In this document: piece after piece, positions 1 through 8,909 of the stretch
Layout: each line of letters starts with the position of its first letter
Numbering within the stretch: position 1 is the first letter of the stretch
Origin: Halorubrum yunnanense
Lineage (GTDB): Archaea > Halobacteriota > Halobacteria > Halobacteriales > Haloferacaceae
Length of the DNA: 48,423 nucleotides
Assembly: GCF_026586675.1 (NCBI RefSeq)
Contig: NZ_JAODIX010000046.1
Coordinates: 1 to 48,423 of the forward strand
Direction of reading: 5' to 3'
The notes under the pieces: model-generated
What the model saw: the letters and a program-made list of their open reading frames with translations, nothing else
What the model was told of the DNA's origin: nothing
The model's database searches: none
Made by a program: the position numbers and the translations under genes

Positions 1-186
1 TCAGCAATAATGAGGTTATCTCACGGGCTCACGCTGTGCCGGCTGTCGAGACCTCGGGGTAAACACATACGGGAAATAGAACGACGAACATCATCGTTTG
101 CGAATAGTTTCAGCAATGTCGCGTTAGAGACAGCTCAAAACTGGCTCGAAGCCTTCGCCGTCTACCACAATTCACGCCAAACTTAA
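1..186 (+). pseudogene. 3' end of an IS6-type transposase (partial at window edge)
   Basis: The frame ending in TAA at 184-186 reads REIERRTSSFANSF, then SNVALETAQNWLEAFAVYHN, which matches my recollection of the C-terminal end of haloarchaeal IS6-family DDE transposases, where a conserved RRTSSFSN-type stretch is followed by an ETA..WL..F segment. The catalytic DDE residues would lie outside the window. Codons before about position 60 (peptide RLSHGLTLCRLSRP) resemble the family poorly, so the gene may be decayed as well as cut by the window edge. No complete terminal inverted repeat could be fixed downstream. The family call rests on one C-terminal stretch only. Confidence 0.55.
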
Positions 187-230
187 CGCGACCGATCGTT
201 GGCGGGTTCCTCCGAAACAGTAGTCGATCA

Positions 231-590
231 TTGATAAATGGTTGATACTGGACCGGCGATGAACGCCTCCCCGCTGCCCCTTTGAGTCCCGCCTCGCACC
301 ACCGGAAGACGGTCCTGCTCGCTCACTTCGTTCGCTGCGCGGGCTGCGACTTCCGTGCTCCCGCTCGCGTTGCTCGCGGGGCCGCAACCGCACCTCAGGC
401 CTCCCCAGCCTCGCGGCTCACGACTCGCGGCTCCGCCGCTCGCGTTCGCCGCGTCCAGCGAAAATCGAAGATTCTCTGGCAGCCGGCGCTACGCGCCTCT
501 GGCAGTCGGGCTTCGCCCGACGTTCTCGCACGCGCTCCTCACGTCCTGCGGGCGTTCGGAGGCGCGCGCCACCGCCATCAGTTTATAACT
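231..590 (+). repeat. Dispersed hairpin element, copy E (first hairpin lost)
   Basis: The left end GATAAATGGTTGATAC, the box GATGAACGCCTCC, the box CTGCCCCTTTGAGTCCC at about 273-290 and the right end GTTTATAAC (581-589) match the four other copies in order and orientation. The CTCC box runs directly into the CTGCCCC box, so the first hairpin is missing. The third hairpin is present: ACGTCC (541-546) can pair with GGGCGT (550-555), flanked by GCGCTCCTC and CGGAGGCGCGCGCC. The stretch contains no credible gene. Confidence 0.8.
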
Positions 591-609
591 AGTGGGTCGC
601 CGTCGGCGG

Positions 610-816
610 TCACTCTCGGCTCTCACCTTCAGTGGCCGCACCGTCGCACTCGCCCGGCTCGTCCACTGCGTGGTGCGGGCCGACGGGGCCGTGCGTCGGG
701 CAGACTCCGGCGATGGGGGTGGCGTTGAGACAGCAGGCGCGCTGCCGGCTCGCGATAACTCCCCGAGAAAGGGGCTCACCGCAGCGTCGGCAGTACGACT
801 CCTCGCCGTCGACCAT
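610..816 (-). CDS. Small cysteine-rich protein, putative zinc binder
   Basis: This 68-residue protein starts 3 bases after the stop codon of the P450 gene and is probably co-transcribed with it. It has a CRRC knuckle at residues 9-12 and further cysteines and a histidine in CCLNATPIAGVCPTHG, enough ligands for one zinc site. The last twenty residues are acidic and likely disordered. Small CxxC proteins of this kind are common in haloarchaea, mostly without assigned function. The tight link to the P450 could suggest a partner role, but nothing in the sequence shows electron-transfer capacity. Its coding status rests on position and cysteine spacing. Confidence 0.6.
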   Translation of the reverse strand: MVDGEESYCRRCGEPLSRGVIASRQRACCLNATPIAGVCPTHGPVGPHHAVDEPGECDGAATEGESRE

Positions 817-819
817 CCC

Positions 820-2214
820 TCAGCGCTCGCGGATCCGCATCGGGACCGGGTGGTTCGGGTGCATCGTCAGCGAGCCGCGCAGCGAGAGGTCCGGGCCCTC
901 GTACTCCAGGTCGTACTGCGAGCAGACCTTCGCGAGGATCAGCTTGGCCTCCAGCAGCGAGAACGCCTTCCCGATGCAGTGGCGCGGGCCGCCGCCGAAC
1001 GGGAAGTACGCGAACCGGGGGCGCTGGCTCCGGCGCTGGGGCTCCCACCGGCTCGGGTCGAACGTCTCGGGGTCGTCGTACCAGCGCGGCGAGCGGTGGA
1101 CCACCCACTGCGAGAGCATGAGCGCGGAGCCCTCCGGGATCCGGTACCCGCCGACCTTCACGTCGATCTTCGGCTCCCGGAATACGGTGTAAACCGGGGG
1201 ATACAGCCGCATCGACTCGTTCAGGACGCGCTCGGTGAAATCCATGTCGCGGGCGTCGGCGGCGGTGGGGGGACCGTCCGCCGTCGCCGCCGCGGCCTCC
1301 TCCGCCACGCGCTCCCGCGCTTCGGGGTGGTTCGAGAGCAGGTAGAAGGTGTACGTCAACGCGAGCGCGGTCGTGTCGTGGCCCGCGAGCAGCATCGTCA
1401 CCAGCTCGTCGCGGAGGTTCTCGTCGGTCTGCTCGCCGCGCTCACGGGCGCGCAACAGGACCGAGAGGAGGTCCATCGGCAGGTCGCCGTCGCCGTCTCC
1501 GGCGGGGCCGCGCACGGCGACGCCCTCGGGGCCGGCCGGGTCCACGCTCGGGTCGCGCTCGGTCCCCTGCCGGCGCTCGACGATCCCGTCGATCACGGAC
1601 TCGAGGGTGTCGATGGCGGCGTCGAACTCGCGGTTCTCGCGGGTCGGCACCCAGCTCGGGATCAGGAAGCGGCGCGGGTCGGGCTCGAACCGGGCGCCGA
1701 GCGGCTCCAGTTTCTCTTGGACCGTCTTCACCTCCTCGTCGGTGATGTCGGCGCCGAACATCGCTGAGACGATGATCTTGACGGTGAGGCGGGCGACCTC
1801 CAGCTGGATGTCGACGACGTCGCCGTCGCTCCAGTCCCCGAGCTGCGACTCGGTGTGGTCGACCATCGTCCCCGCGAGCGCCCCGATCCGTCGGTTGTGG
1901 AACGAGGGGTTCGCCAGCTTCCGCTGGCGCTGCCACGTCTCGCCCTCGCTCATGAGGAGGCCGTCCCCGAGCAGGGTGTCCATGGCGTCGTCACCGAACT
2001 GCGGCTTCCGGTAGCGCTCGGCGTCGGCGACGAGGACGCGCTCGACGTCGGCGGGGTTCGTCAGGAGGAAGGTCTCGCGCGGGCCGAGGTCGAACCGAAC
2101 GACGTCGCCGTAGCTGTCGGCGCAGGCGCGCATGAACGAGAACGGGTCGTCGGCGTACTGGCGACCGTTGCCGAAGACGGGGTCGCCGATGGGTCCCGGC
2201 GGCGTGACTGACAT
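820..2214 (-). CDS. Cytochrome P450
   Basis: A 464-residue soluble P450 monooxygenase without an N-terminal membrane anchor. The oxygen-binding I-helix motif AGHDTT is at about residues 277-282, the K-helix ExxR motif reads ESMR, and the heme loop FGGGPRHCIG places the axial thiolate at Cys413. The enzyme class inserts oxygen into organic substrates with electrons from a ferredoxin; no redox partner is encoded nearby. Haloarchaeal P450s of this layout are classed as CYP174, a family whose substrate is not settled, and I assign the subfamily by resemblance only. A disordered Gly/Asp insertion (near residues 225-245) precedes the I-helix. ATG at 2214 gives the usual proline-rich N-terminus. A 33-bp minisatellite separates it from the transducer upstream. 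Confidence 0.93.
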   Translation of the reverse strand: MSVTPPGPIGDPVFGNGRQYADDPFSFMRACADSYGDVVRFDLGPRETFLLTNPADVERVLVADAERYRKPQFGDDAMDTLLGDGLLMSEGETWQRQRKLANPSFHNRRIGALAGTMVDHTESQLGDWSDGDVVDIQLEVARLTVKIIVSAMFGADITDEEVKTVQEKLEPLGARFEPDPRRFLIPSWVPTRENREFDAAIDTLESVIDGIVERRQGTERDPSVDPAGPEGVAVRGPAGDGDGDLPMDLLSVLLRARERGEQTDENLRDELVTMLLAGHDTTALALTYTFYLLSNHPEARERVAEEAAAATADGPPTAADARDMDFTERVLNESMRLYPPVYTVFREPKIDVKVGGYRIPEGSALMLSQWVVHRSPRWYDDPETFDPSRWEPQRRSQRPRFAYFPFGGGPRHCIGKAFSLLEAKLILAKVCSQYDLEYEGPDLSLRGSLTMHPNHPVPMRIRER

Positions 2215-2305
2215 ACGAGAAATAGGGTCTCGTCGAGCTTAAACGTTCGGCGCCGGGGAGAACGACCGAGGCGTGCGGCGGTCGGTTTTCCCTCTGACTC
2301 CTCCG

Positions 2306-2482
2306 CCTCTGCTCCGCCTCCGCCCTGCCTCCGGCCCGCCTCTGCTCCGCCTCCGCCCTGCCTCCGGCCCGCCTCTGCTCCGCCTCCGCCCTGCCTCCGG
2401 CCCGCCTCTGCTCCGCCTCCGCCCTGCCTCCGGCCCGCCTCTCCTCTGCCTCCGGCCCGCCTCTGCCCCGCCTCCGCCCCGC
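2306..2482. repeat. 33-bp GC-rich minisatellite
   Basis: Four near-identical 33-bp units begin at 2306, 2339, 2372 and 2405, each starting CCTCTGCTCCGCCTCCGCC. They are followed by degenerate half-units up to the stop codon of the transducer gene at 2483. The unit is a multiple of three and is strongly purine/pyrimidine biased (pyrimidine-rich on the plus strand). It lies between two minus-strand genes, so it would be in the 3' region of the transducer transcript and upstream of the P450 promoter. Confidence 0.95.
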
Positions 2483-4102
2483 CTACTGTCGGGTGTCCAG
2501 CCGCTCGACGCGCGCGATCAGTTCGTCGACGGCGACCTCCTGCTCGTCGGTCGCCTCGACGATGCGGTCGGTCGCGTCCTCGGTGCGGTCGGAGCGTTCC
2601 CGGACCGCCTCCAGCGACGACGTGAGCTCCTCGACCGTCGCGGCTTGGTCGTCCGTCGTCCGGGCGACCTCGGCGACGCCCGCGGCCGCCTCGTCGACCG
2701 CGTCGGCGATCTCCTCGAGGGAGTCGAGCACCGTCTCGATCTCGGTGCCGGCGTCCTCGATGCGGTCGTGCGAGCGCTCGACGGCGGCGCTCGTCTCGTC
2801 CGACTGCGCCTGGAGCTCCGCGAGGCTCTCCGTGATGTCCTCGGTGTAGCCGCGGGTCTCGTCCGCGAGCTTCTTCACCTCCTCGGCGACGACCGCGAAG
2901 CCGTCGCCGCCCTCGCCGGCCCGGGCGGCCTCGATGTTGGCGTTGAGCGCGAGCAGGTTGGTCTGCTCGGCGACGTCCGAAATCACTTCGATCACCTCCT
3001 CGATGTCGTCCATGCGCTCCGAGAGCGCCCCGACGCTCTCGACCAGCTCGTCGCCGATCTCGACGACGTCCTCGGTCGCCTCGCGGGCGTCCTCGCTGGC
3101 GTCGAGCCCCTCGTCGGCGGCCTCGCTGGCCGCGACCGCGGCGGAGTCGACCTGGTCCGCGGTGGCGGCGACCTCTTCCATGCCGGCGGAGAACGATTGC
3201 ATCTCGGAGACGCTCTCCTCTAACAGCTCGTTCTGCTCGTCGACGTTCTCGGCGATGTCGGCGGCGGCCCCGCTGGCGTCCCGGACCGTGTTGTCGATCT
3301 GACGCGCCTGCTCGTGGACGCTCTCGGAGAGGTTCTCCAGGTTCTCGGCCATTCCGTTGACGACGTCGATGACATCCAGCAGCTCCTCGTCGAGGGTCTC
3401 GCACTCCTCCCGACAGACCGCGCGGGCACCGAGGTTCCCCTCGCCGATCTCCTCGGCCGTGGTCCGGATCTCCGAGACCAGCTCCGTCGTCGCGTCGCGC
3501 TCCTTGACGTTCTCCGTGCGGTCGATGACGATCTCGGTGACACCGACGAGCTCGTCGCCGTCGTACAGCGGGGTCGCCGTGAACTCGATGTGTTTCTCGT
3601 CGCCGTGGCGGTCCACCATCGTGCTGGTGTCGCGGTAGCGGTCCTCTGTCGGACCGCAGCGCTCGACCCCGTACACCTCGTCCGCGCTCTTCGGCGCGTC
3701 GAGGACCTTGTCGGCGAGCGTGTCGGCCCGCCGGCCGTCCGGGTAGAACAGCTCCGAGACGTGAGCGTGGCCGACGGCGTCCTCGCGCTCGGCCCCGGTG
3801 AGCGAGGCGATGGACTCGTTCCACTCGGCGACGTTGCCGTCGGCGTCGAGGATGAACGTCGGGACGCTCGTCGCGTCGAACACCTGCTGGAAGCCCGCCC
3901 TCGCCAGCGTCTCGGCGCGCTCGACGCCGTCCTCCTCGGCGATCGCGAACTCCTCGCCGTCGGCTCCGTTCGTCCGGGTTCCCCCCGCGCTCACTCCGTC
4001 GTTACCGGTCGGACCGTCGACGACGACCCCGCCGTCGGGCACCGACCGCGAGTTCCGATCCCGGCCCAGCACGCGCTGGATCAACTCTCGAACTCCGGTC
4101 AT
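2483..4102 (-). CDS. Soluble methyl-accepting transducer with PAS domain
   Basis: A 539-residue chemotaxis-type signal transducer of the Htr family. It has no hydrophobic segment, so it should be cytoplasmic and sense an internal signal. A PAS domain occupies about residues 65-190 ([20 protein letters not shown]). A HAMP-like linker and a long coiled coil follow, and the conserved signalling hairpin tip contains [19 protein letters not shown]. That tip binds CheA and CheW in this family. The C-terminal coiled coil is very acidic. No che genes are in the window, so it would act with a complex encoded elsewhere. ATG at 4102 is preceded by the AT-rich stretch GAATAGTTAGGAAAAAAC, suitable for a promoter. 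The ligand cannot be read from the sequence; PAS domains may hold heme, flavin or no cofactor. Confidence 0.92.
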   Translation of the reverse strand: MTGVRELIQRVLGRDRNSRSVPDGGVVVDGPTGNDGVSAGGTRTNGADGEEFAIAEEDGVERAETLARAGFQQVFDATSVPTFILDADGNVAEWNESIASLTGAEREDAVGHAHVSELFYPDGRRADTLADKVLDAPKSADEVYGVERCGPTEDRYRDTSTMVDRHGDEKHIEFTATPLYDGDELVGVTEIVIDRTENVKERDATTELVSEIRTTAEEIGEGNLGARAVCREECETLDEELLDVIDVVNGMAENLENLSESVHEQARQIDNTVRDASGAAADIAENVDEQNELLEESVSEMQSFSAGMEEVAATADQVDSAAVAASEAADEGLDASEDAREATEDVVEIGDELVESVGALSERMDDIEEVIEVISDVAEQTNLLALNANIEAARAGEGGDGFAVVAEEVKKLADETRGYTEDITESLAELQAQSDETSAAVERSHDRIEDAGTEIETVLDSLEEIADAVDEAAAGVAEVARTTDDQAATVEELTSSLEAVRERSDRTEDATDRIVEATDEQEVAVDELIARVERLDTRQ

Positions 4103-4236
4103 ATCTGTGTCGTTTTTTCCTAACTATTCTCATAAGCGGTTCCCTCCATTATTCACACGTGATAATTTCGGTCCGGCTCGCTCTCTCCCTCCCCCGCCCG
4201 CAGCGTTCAAACGCGTCCGGCGGCTACCGTGGACCG

Positions 4237-6006
4237 ATGGACGCCGACGCCGTGCGCGAGCGGGCCGCCGCCCTCCCGACCGAGCCCGGCGTCTACCAGT
4301 TCCGAGCGGGAGAGACCACGCTGTACGTCGGTAAGGCGGTCGACCTCCGAGATCGGGTCCGGTCGTACGCGGACCCGCGCTCGGGGCGGATCCGGGGGAT
4401 GGTCGCGCGCGCCGACCGGATCGAGTTCGCGGTCACCGACACGGAGACGCAGGCCCTCCTCTTGGAGGCGAACCTTATCAAGCGGCTCCAGCCCCGGTTC
4501 AACGTCCGGCTCAAAGACGACAAGTCGTACCCGCTGATCGCCCTGACCGACCACCCGGTCCCCCGGATCGAGGTGACCCGCGACCCGGAGGAGGGCGCGG
4601 TCGCGTACGGCCCGTTCACGGACAAGGGCCGGGTCGAGACCGTGGTGAAGGCGATCCGCGACGAGTACCTGCTCCGCGGCTGCTCGGACCACAAGTACGC
4701 GAACCGCGACCGCCCCTGTCTCGACTACGAGATGGGGATCTGCTCGGCCCCCTGTACCGGCGAGATCGACCCCGAGAGCTACGCCGAGGACGTCGCCGCC
4801 GTCCACCGATTCCTGGAGGGCGAGACGGGTGCCCTCGCCGACCCGCTGCGCCGGCGGATGGAGGCCGCCGCCGAGAGCGCGGAGTTCGAGCGCGCCGCGA
4901 ACCTCCGGGACCGCCTCGAGGCGGTCGAGGCGTTCCACGGCGAGGGGGGTGAGGCGGTCAGCGACCGATCGGACGACCGCGCCGTCGACGTGCTCGCGGC
5001 CGCCGTCGAGGGCGACGTCGCCCGCGTCGCCCGGCTCCACAGCGAGCGCGGCCAGCTGGTCGACCGGAGCCGCCACCGACTCGATGCGGCGGCGGTGGGG
5101 GACGGGTCGACCGACGACGGAGGCGGCCCCGACGCCAACACCCCGGCCGCGGTGCTGTCGGCGTTCCTCACGCAGTACTACGCCGAGCGCGAATTCCCGG
5201 ATGCGGTCCTCTTGGCGGAGCGCCCCGCGGACCCGGACGTGGTCGACTGGCTGGAGGCCGAGGGCGTCGCGGTCCGGGTCCCCGGCGCGGGCCGTGAGGC
5301 GAAGCTCGTCGAGCTCGCTCTCAAAAACGCCCGCAAACGCGGGGGTCGCGACGATTCGGTGGGCGCCCTCGGCGAGCGGCTCGGGGTCGGCCGCCCCGAC
5401 CGGATCGAGGGGTTCGACGTGAGCCACGCGCAGGGGACCGCGGTCGTCGGCTCCGACGTCTGCTTCGTCGACGGGAGCGCGGAGACGGCCGACTACCGCC
5501 GGAAGAAGCTCACCGACCGCAACGACGATTACGCCAACATGCGCGAGCTGGTCCGATGGCGCGCCGAGCGCGCGGTCGAGGGCCGCGACGACCGCCCCGA
5601 CCCCGACCTCCTCCTGATCGACGGGGGCGAGGGCCAGCTCGGCGCCGCCCGCGACGCCCTCGCGGAGACCGGCTGGGACGTCCCCGTCGCCGCGCTCGCG
5701 AAGGCCGAGGAGCTGGTCATCACTCCGACCGGCACCCGCCGGTGGGACGACGACGCCCCCGAGCTCCACCTGCTCCAGCGCGTGCGCGACGAGGCGCACC
5801 GCTTCGCCGTCTCCTACCACCAGACCGTCCGGGACGAGGTGAAAACGGTCCTCGACGACGTGCCCGGCGTCGGCCCCGAGACCCGCCGCCGACTCCTCCG
5901 CCGCTTCGGCTCGGTCGAAAACGTCCGGGAGGCCTCTCCCGAAGACCTCACCGACGTCGACGGAATCGGCGACAGGACCGCCGAGACCCTCGGCGAGCGC
6001 TTATAA
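4237..6006 (+). CDS. uvrC: Excinuclease ABC subunit C
   Basis: UvrC makes both incisions in nucleotide excision repair once UvrA and UvrB have located a lesion. The 589-residue protein shows the GIY-YIG nuclease at the N-terminus (GVY 18-20, LYVGKA 29-34), a Cys cluster ([16 protein letters not shown]) as in other UvrCs, a UVR motif that binds UvrB ([19 protein letters not shown]), an RNase H-like nuclease with Asp394, Asp462 and His521 as probable catalytic residues, and a C-terminal helix-hairpin-helix pair ([19 protein letters not shown]). An Asp/Gly insertion lies between the UVR motif and the second nuclease. I chose ATG 4237 because the GIY-YIG domain starts directly after it; an earlier in-frame ATG at 4159 adds a non-conserved leader. 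uvrA and uvrB are not in the window. Confidence 0.96.
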   Translation: MDADAVRERAAALPTEPGVYQFRAGETTLYVGKAVDLRDRVRSYADPRSGRIRGMVARADRIEFAVTDTETQALLLEANLIKRLQPRFNVRLKDDKSYPLIALTDHPVPRIEVTRDPEEGAVAYGPFTDKGRVETVVKAIRDEYLLRGCSDHKYANRDRPCLDYEMGICSAPCTGEIDPESYAEDVAAVHRFLEGETGALADPLRRRMEAAAESAEFERAANLRDRLEAVEAFHGEGGEAVSDRSDDRAVDVLAAAVEGDVARVARLHSERGQLVDRSRHRLDAAAVGDGSTDDGGGPDANTPAAVLSAFLTQYYAEREFPDAVLLAERPADPDVVDWLEAEGVAVRVPGAGREAKLVELALKNARKRGGRDDSVGALGERLGVGRPDRIEGFDVSHAQGTAVVGSDVCFVDGSAETADYRRKKLTDRNDDYANMRELVRWRAERAVEGRDDRPDPDLLLIDGGEGQLGAARDALAETGWDVPVAALAKAEELVITPTGTRRWDDDAPELHLLQRVRDEAHRFAVSYHQTVRDEVKTVLDDVPGVGPETRRRLLRRFGSVENVREASPEDLTDVDGIGDRTAETLGERL

Positions 6007-6083
6007 CTGAACGGCCGGGAATTCGGCGGCGTCTCCCGCGTCATCAACGATTTATAAGCCGTCTCGTGCAACTCCCCACCGTC

Positions 6084-6659
6084 ATGCGAGCGTTCTTCGC
6101 CCTCGACCTCCCGGACGCCCTCACGCCCGCTATCGCGGACGCACAGGCCGCGTTCGAGGGCGCCGAGGGACTCCGGTTCGTCGACCCCGAGCAGACGCAC
6201 GTGACGCTGACGTTTCTCGGCCAAATCGGCGAGAGCGACGACGACGACACCACTCCCGCCCTCGACGACGTGGTCGCGGCCGGCGAGCGTGCGGTCGCGG
6301 ACGCCGACGTCGACCCCTTCGAGTGCGCCGTCGAGGGGTTCGGCGTCTTCCCGGGCCTCGACTACGTCTCGGTCGTCTGGGCCGGGGTCGGCGCGGGGAG
6401 CGCGGAGCTGACCGCGCTCCACGAGGCGCTTGAGACCGAAACGACCGCGCTCGGCGTCGACCCGGAGGCGCACGACTTCGCCCCGCACGTCACGCTCGCC
6501 CGGATGAACGACGCCCGCGGGAAAGAGCTGGTCCGAGAGATGGTCCGCAAGCGCGACCCCGAAATCGGTCGGTTCGAGGCCGATGCGGTCCGGCTCGTCA
6601 ACTCGACGCTGACCGCCGACGGACCGGTCTACGAAACCGCCGCGTCGTTCGACCTCTGA
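6084..6659 (+). CDS. thpR: RNA 2',3'-cyclic phosphodiesterase (2H family)
   Basis: A 191-residue 2H phosphoesterase, formerly called 2'-5' RNA ligase. Members open 2',3'-cyclic phosphate ends of RNA to 2'-phosphates, and some reversibly join tRNA halves. The two catalytic HxT motifs are present: HVTLTFLG at His39 and HVTLARMN at His135, about 96 residues apart as expected. ATG 6084 is preceded by TTTATAAG at 6050-6057, which fits a promoter for a short or absent leader. It follows uvrC on the same strand by 77 bases but seems to have its own promoter. Confidence 0.93.
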   Translation: MRAFFALDLPDALTPAIADAQAAFEGAEGLRFVDPEQTHVTLTFLGQIGESDDDDTTPALDDVVAAGERAVADADVDPFECAVEGFGVFPGLDYVSVVWAGVGAGSAELTALHEALETETTALGVDPEAHDFAPHVTLARMNDARGKELVREMVRKRDPEIGRFEADAVRLVNSTLTADGPVYETAASFDL

Positions 6660-6684
6660 CGAGTCCCGGTCCCGACACCCCCTC

Positions 6685-6732
6685 ACTCCTCGTCATGCGG
6701 ACTCCTCGCCATGCGGACTCCTCGCCACGCGG
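6685..6732. repeat. Three tandem 16-bp units
   Basis: The unit ACTCCTCGTCATGCGG is repeated head to tail at 6685, 6701 and 6717 with one or two changes. It lies in the 298-base gap between thpR and serA, which otherwise holds no recognisable gene. The remaining part of the gap contains the serA upstream region. Confidence 0.85.
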
Positions 6733-6957
6733 GTACGTGCGGCCGGATGTAGACGGGAGCACCGCCCCGGGGCGGGCGCGTTCGCCGAGCGGGCTCGACG
6801 CGTCTCGACCACCGCTCCGACCGCGATTCGGGTAGACATGAACGAGGTGTTTCCACCCGAAATAGGGGGGACGAAAAAGCACGATCGCGGATCGTATCGG
6901 ACGGCAAAACGGAGCGATGAGGAAAGCGTTAACCTCGCGCCGCAGGTGGGTACCCAC

Positions 6958-8562
6958 ATGAAGGTACTCGTGACCGACCCCATCGCGGACGCGGGGTTGG
7001 ACCGACTCCGAGACGCCGGCCACGAGGTCGAAACGGACTACGAGGTCGAAGGGGAGGCCCTCCTCGACGCCGTGAGCGACGCCAACGCGCTCATCGTTCG
7101 CTCCGGCACCGACGTGAACGAGGACGTCTTCGAGGCCGCCTCCGAGCTCGTCATCGTCGGCCGGGCGGGAATCGGCGTCGACAACATCGACATCGAGGCC
7201 GCCACGGACCACGGGGTCATCGTCGCCAACGCGCCCGAGGGCAACGTCCGGGCCGCCGCCGAGCACACGGTCGCGATGACGTTCGCCGTCGCGCGCTCGA
7301 TCCCGCAGGCGCACGGCCGCCTCCGCGGCGGCGAGTGGGCCAAAGGCGAGTATCTCGGCACCGAGCTGAACAACAAGACGCTCACCATCGTCGGCCTCGG
7401 CCGGGTGGGCCAGCAGGTCGCAAAGCGGCTCGACTCGCTCGGGATGGACCTGGTCGTCTACGACCCGTACATCTCTCAGGACCGCGCCGACCGGCTCGGC
7501 GCCGAGCTGGTCGACGACCTCGACGAGGCGCTCGGACGCGGCGACTTCGCGACGATCCACACTCCCCTCCTCCCCGAGACCGAGGGGATGATCGGCGAAG
7601 AGGAGCTGGCCCAACTGGAGGGCGGCTACCTCATCAACTGCGCCCGCGGCGGCATCGTCGACGAGGACGCGCTCGCGGAGGCCGTCGACGACGGCGTCCT
7701 CACGGGCGCCGCGCTCGACTCCTTCGCCGAGGAGCCGCTCGCCGAGGACTCGCCCCTGCTCGACGTCGAGGGGGTCGTCGTGACCCCCCACCTCGGCGCC
7801 TCGACGGAGGCCGCACAGGAGAACGTCGCGGTCGACACCGCGGCGGCCGTGATGGCGGCGTTCAACGACGAGCCCGTCCTGACGGCGCTCAACGCCCCCT
7901 CCGTCGACGAGACGGCGTTCCCCCGGATCAAGCCGTACATCGCCGTCGCCGAAACCGCCGGGAAGGTCGCCGCGCAGCTGCTCGACGGTCGCATCACCGA
8001 AGTGGAGGCGACCTACGAGGGCGACATCGCCGAGGAGGACGTCGACCTCGTCACCGCGAGCGCCCTGAAGGGCGTCTTCGAGCCGCTCGAGTGGCAGGTG
8101 AACTCGGTGAACGCGCCCCGGCTCGCCGAGGAGCGCGGCATCGAGGTGACCGAGTCGAAGACCCGACAGACCGACGACTTCCAGAGCCTGGTTCGCGTCA
8201 CCGTCCGGAACGGCGACGACGAGATCGCGGTCGAGGGCACCCTGTTCGCCGGCGAGGACGCCCGGATCGTCCGGATCGACGGCTTCCGCGTCGACGCGGT
8301 CCCGTACGGCCACATGCTGGTCGCGCGCAACACCGACGAGCCGGGCGTCATCGGGCTCATCGGCACCGTCCTCGGCGACCACGACGTCAACATCGCCGGG
8401 ATGTACAACGCCCGCGAGACGCAGGGCGGCGAAGCGCTCACCGTCTACAACCTCGATCAGGACGTCCCCGACGCCGCGATCGAGGCCCTGCTCGGCGACG
8501 ACCGGATCATCGAGGTCACCGAGATTACGCTGGACGACGCCGACGAGCGGCCGGCGGAGTAG
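6958..8562 (+). CDS. serA: D-3-phosphoglycerate dehydrogenase
   Basis: SerA oxidises 3-phosphoglycerate to 3-phosphohydroxypyruvate with NAD, the first step of serine synthesis. The 534-residue protein has the long form: a substrate and Rossmann domain with GLGRVG at 146-151, catalytic Arg230 (NCARGGIVDEDAL) and His278 (TPHLGAST), an intervening ASB domain, and a C-terminal ACT domain (about 460-534, RNTDEPGVIGLIGTVLGDHD) that normally binds serine as feedback inhibitor. ATG 6958 follows GCAGGTGGGT, which is purine-rich enough to serve as a ribosome-binding site, and the family's KVLVTDPI start comes right after it. A longer in-frame ATG at 6838 adds unconserved residues. Confidence 0.96.
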   Translation: MKVLVTDPIADAGLDRLRDAGHEVETDYEVEGEALLDAVSDANALIVRSGTDVNEDVFEAASELVIVGRAGIGVDNIDIEAATDHGVIVANAPEGNVRAAAEHTVAMTFAVARSIPQAHGRLRGGEWAKGEYLGTELNNKTLTIVGLGRVGQQVAKRLDSLGMDLVVYDPYISQDRADRLGAELVDDLDEALGRGDFATIHTPLLPETEGMIGEEELAQLEGGYLINCARGGIVDEDALAEAVDDGVLTGAALDSFAEEPLAEDSPLLDVEGVVVTPHLGASTEAAQENVAVDTAAAVMAAFNDEPVLTALNAPSVDETAFPRIKPYIAVAETAGKVAAQLLDGRITEVEATYEGDIAEEDVDLVTASALKGVFEPLEWQVNSVNAPRLAEERGIEVTESKTRQTDDFQSLVRVTVRNGDDEIAVEGTLFAGEDARIVRIDGFRVDAVPYGHMLVARNTDEPGVIGLIGTVLGDHDVNIAGMYNARETQGGEALTVYNLDQDVPDAAIEALLGDDRIIEVTEITLDDADERPAE

Positions 8563-8652
8563 GCGGCAGTCAGCCGCGTCCTCACTCGAGACGGCCGCCA
8601 ACCGCCCGATCGCCGCAGCCTGTCGTTCGCTCGCCGAATCGTTGAACCGCTT

Positions 8653-8844
8653 TCACGACCCGATCGCGGCCTCCCGAAGCGACTTGCCGTCCTCCGTCGA
8701 CAACGATCCGAACCCCTCGCGCCAATCGCCTTCGCTCTCGTCGATCAGCCGATCGATGACGTCAGTGAAGCTCTCGTTGTCCCGCTTTCGCGCGCGAAGG
8801 CGCTCATACACCCCCTCCCGAACGCCGATCGTCTTGGTGGGCAT
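8653..8844 (-). CDS. VapB-like antitoxin without toxin
   Basis: A 63-residue protein that starts MPTKTIGVREGVYERLRARK and continues ESFTDVIDRLID. This is the pattern of archaeal VapB-type (UPF0330) antitoxins, which have an N-terminal DNA-binding part followed by a toxin-neutralising tail. In the family the next gene encodes a PIN-domain RNase (VapC). Here only about 90 bases separate its stop from the convergent serA stop, and no PIN gene lies on either side, so it is an orphan. It sits 65 bases downstream of thrC on the same strand. Its leader is a TG/CA-rich simple sequence (about 8847-8874). It may be a remnant, or a stand-alone regulator. Confidence 0.75.
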   Translation of the reverse strand: MPTKTIGVREGVYERLRARKRDNESFTDVIDRLIDESEGDWREGFGSLSTEDGKSLREAAIGS

Positions 8845-8909
8845 CGCGTGTTTGTGTCTGTGTTTGTGTGTGTGAAATGTAGCGGGGAAGCCGCGCACGG
8901 ACAGTTCGA

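Noticed and set aside
282-728. A 148-codon plus-strand frame through element E
   Set aside because: It is Arg/Ala-rich, crosses the element's palindromes and runs into the antisense of the small zinc gene. It is not conserved between element copies.
2061-3824. Minus-strand frame running through the transducer, minisatellite and P450 start
   Set aside because: It is in another frame than both real genes and is made of Arg/Gly-rich shadow sequence.
6838-6957. N-terminal extension of SerA from ATG 6838
   Set aside because: The 40 extra residues are not part of the fold, and the family start lies at 6958.
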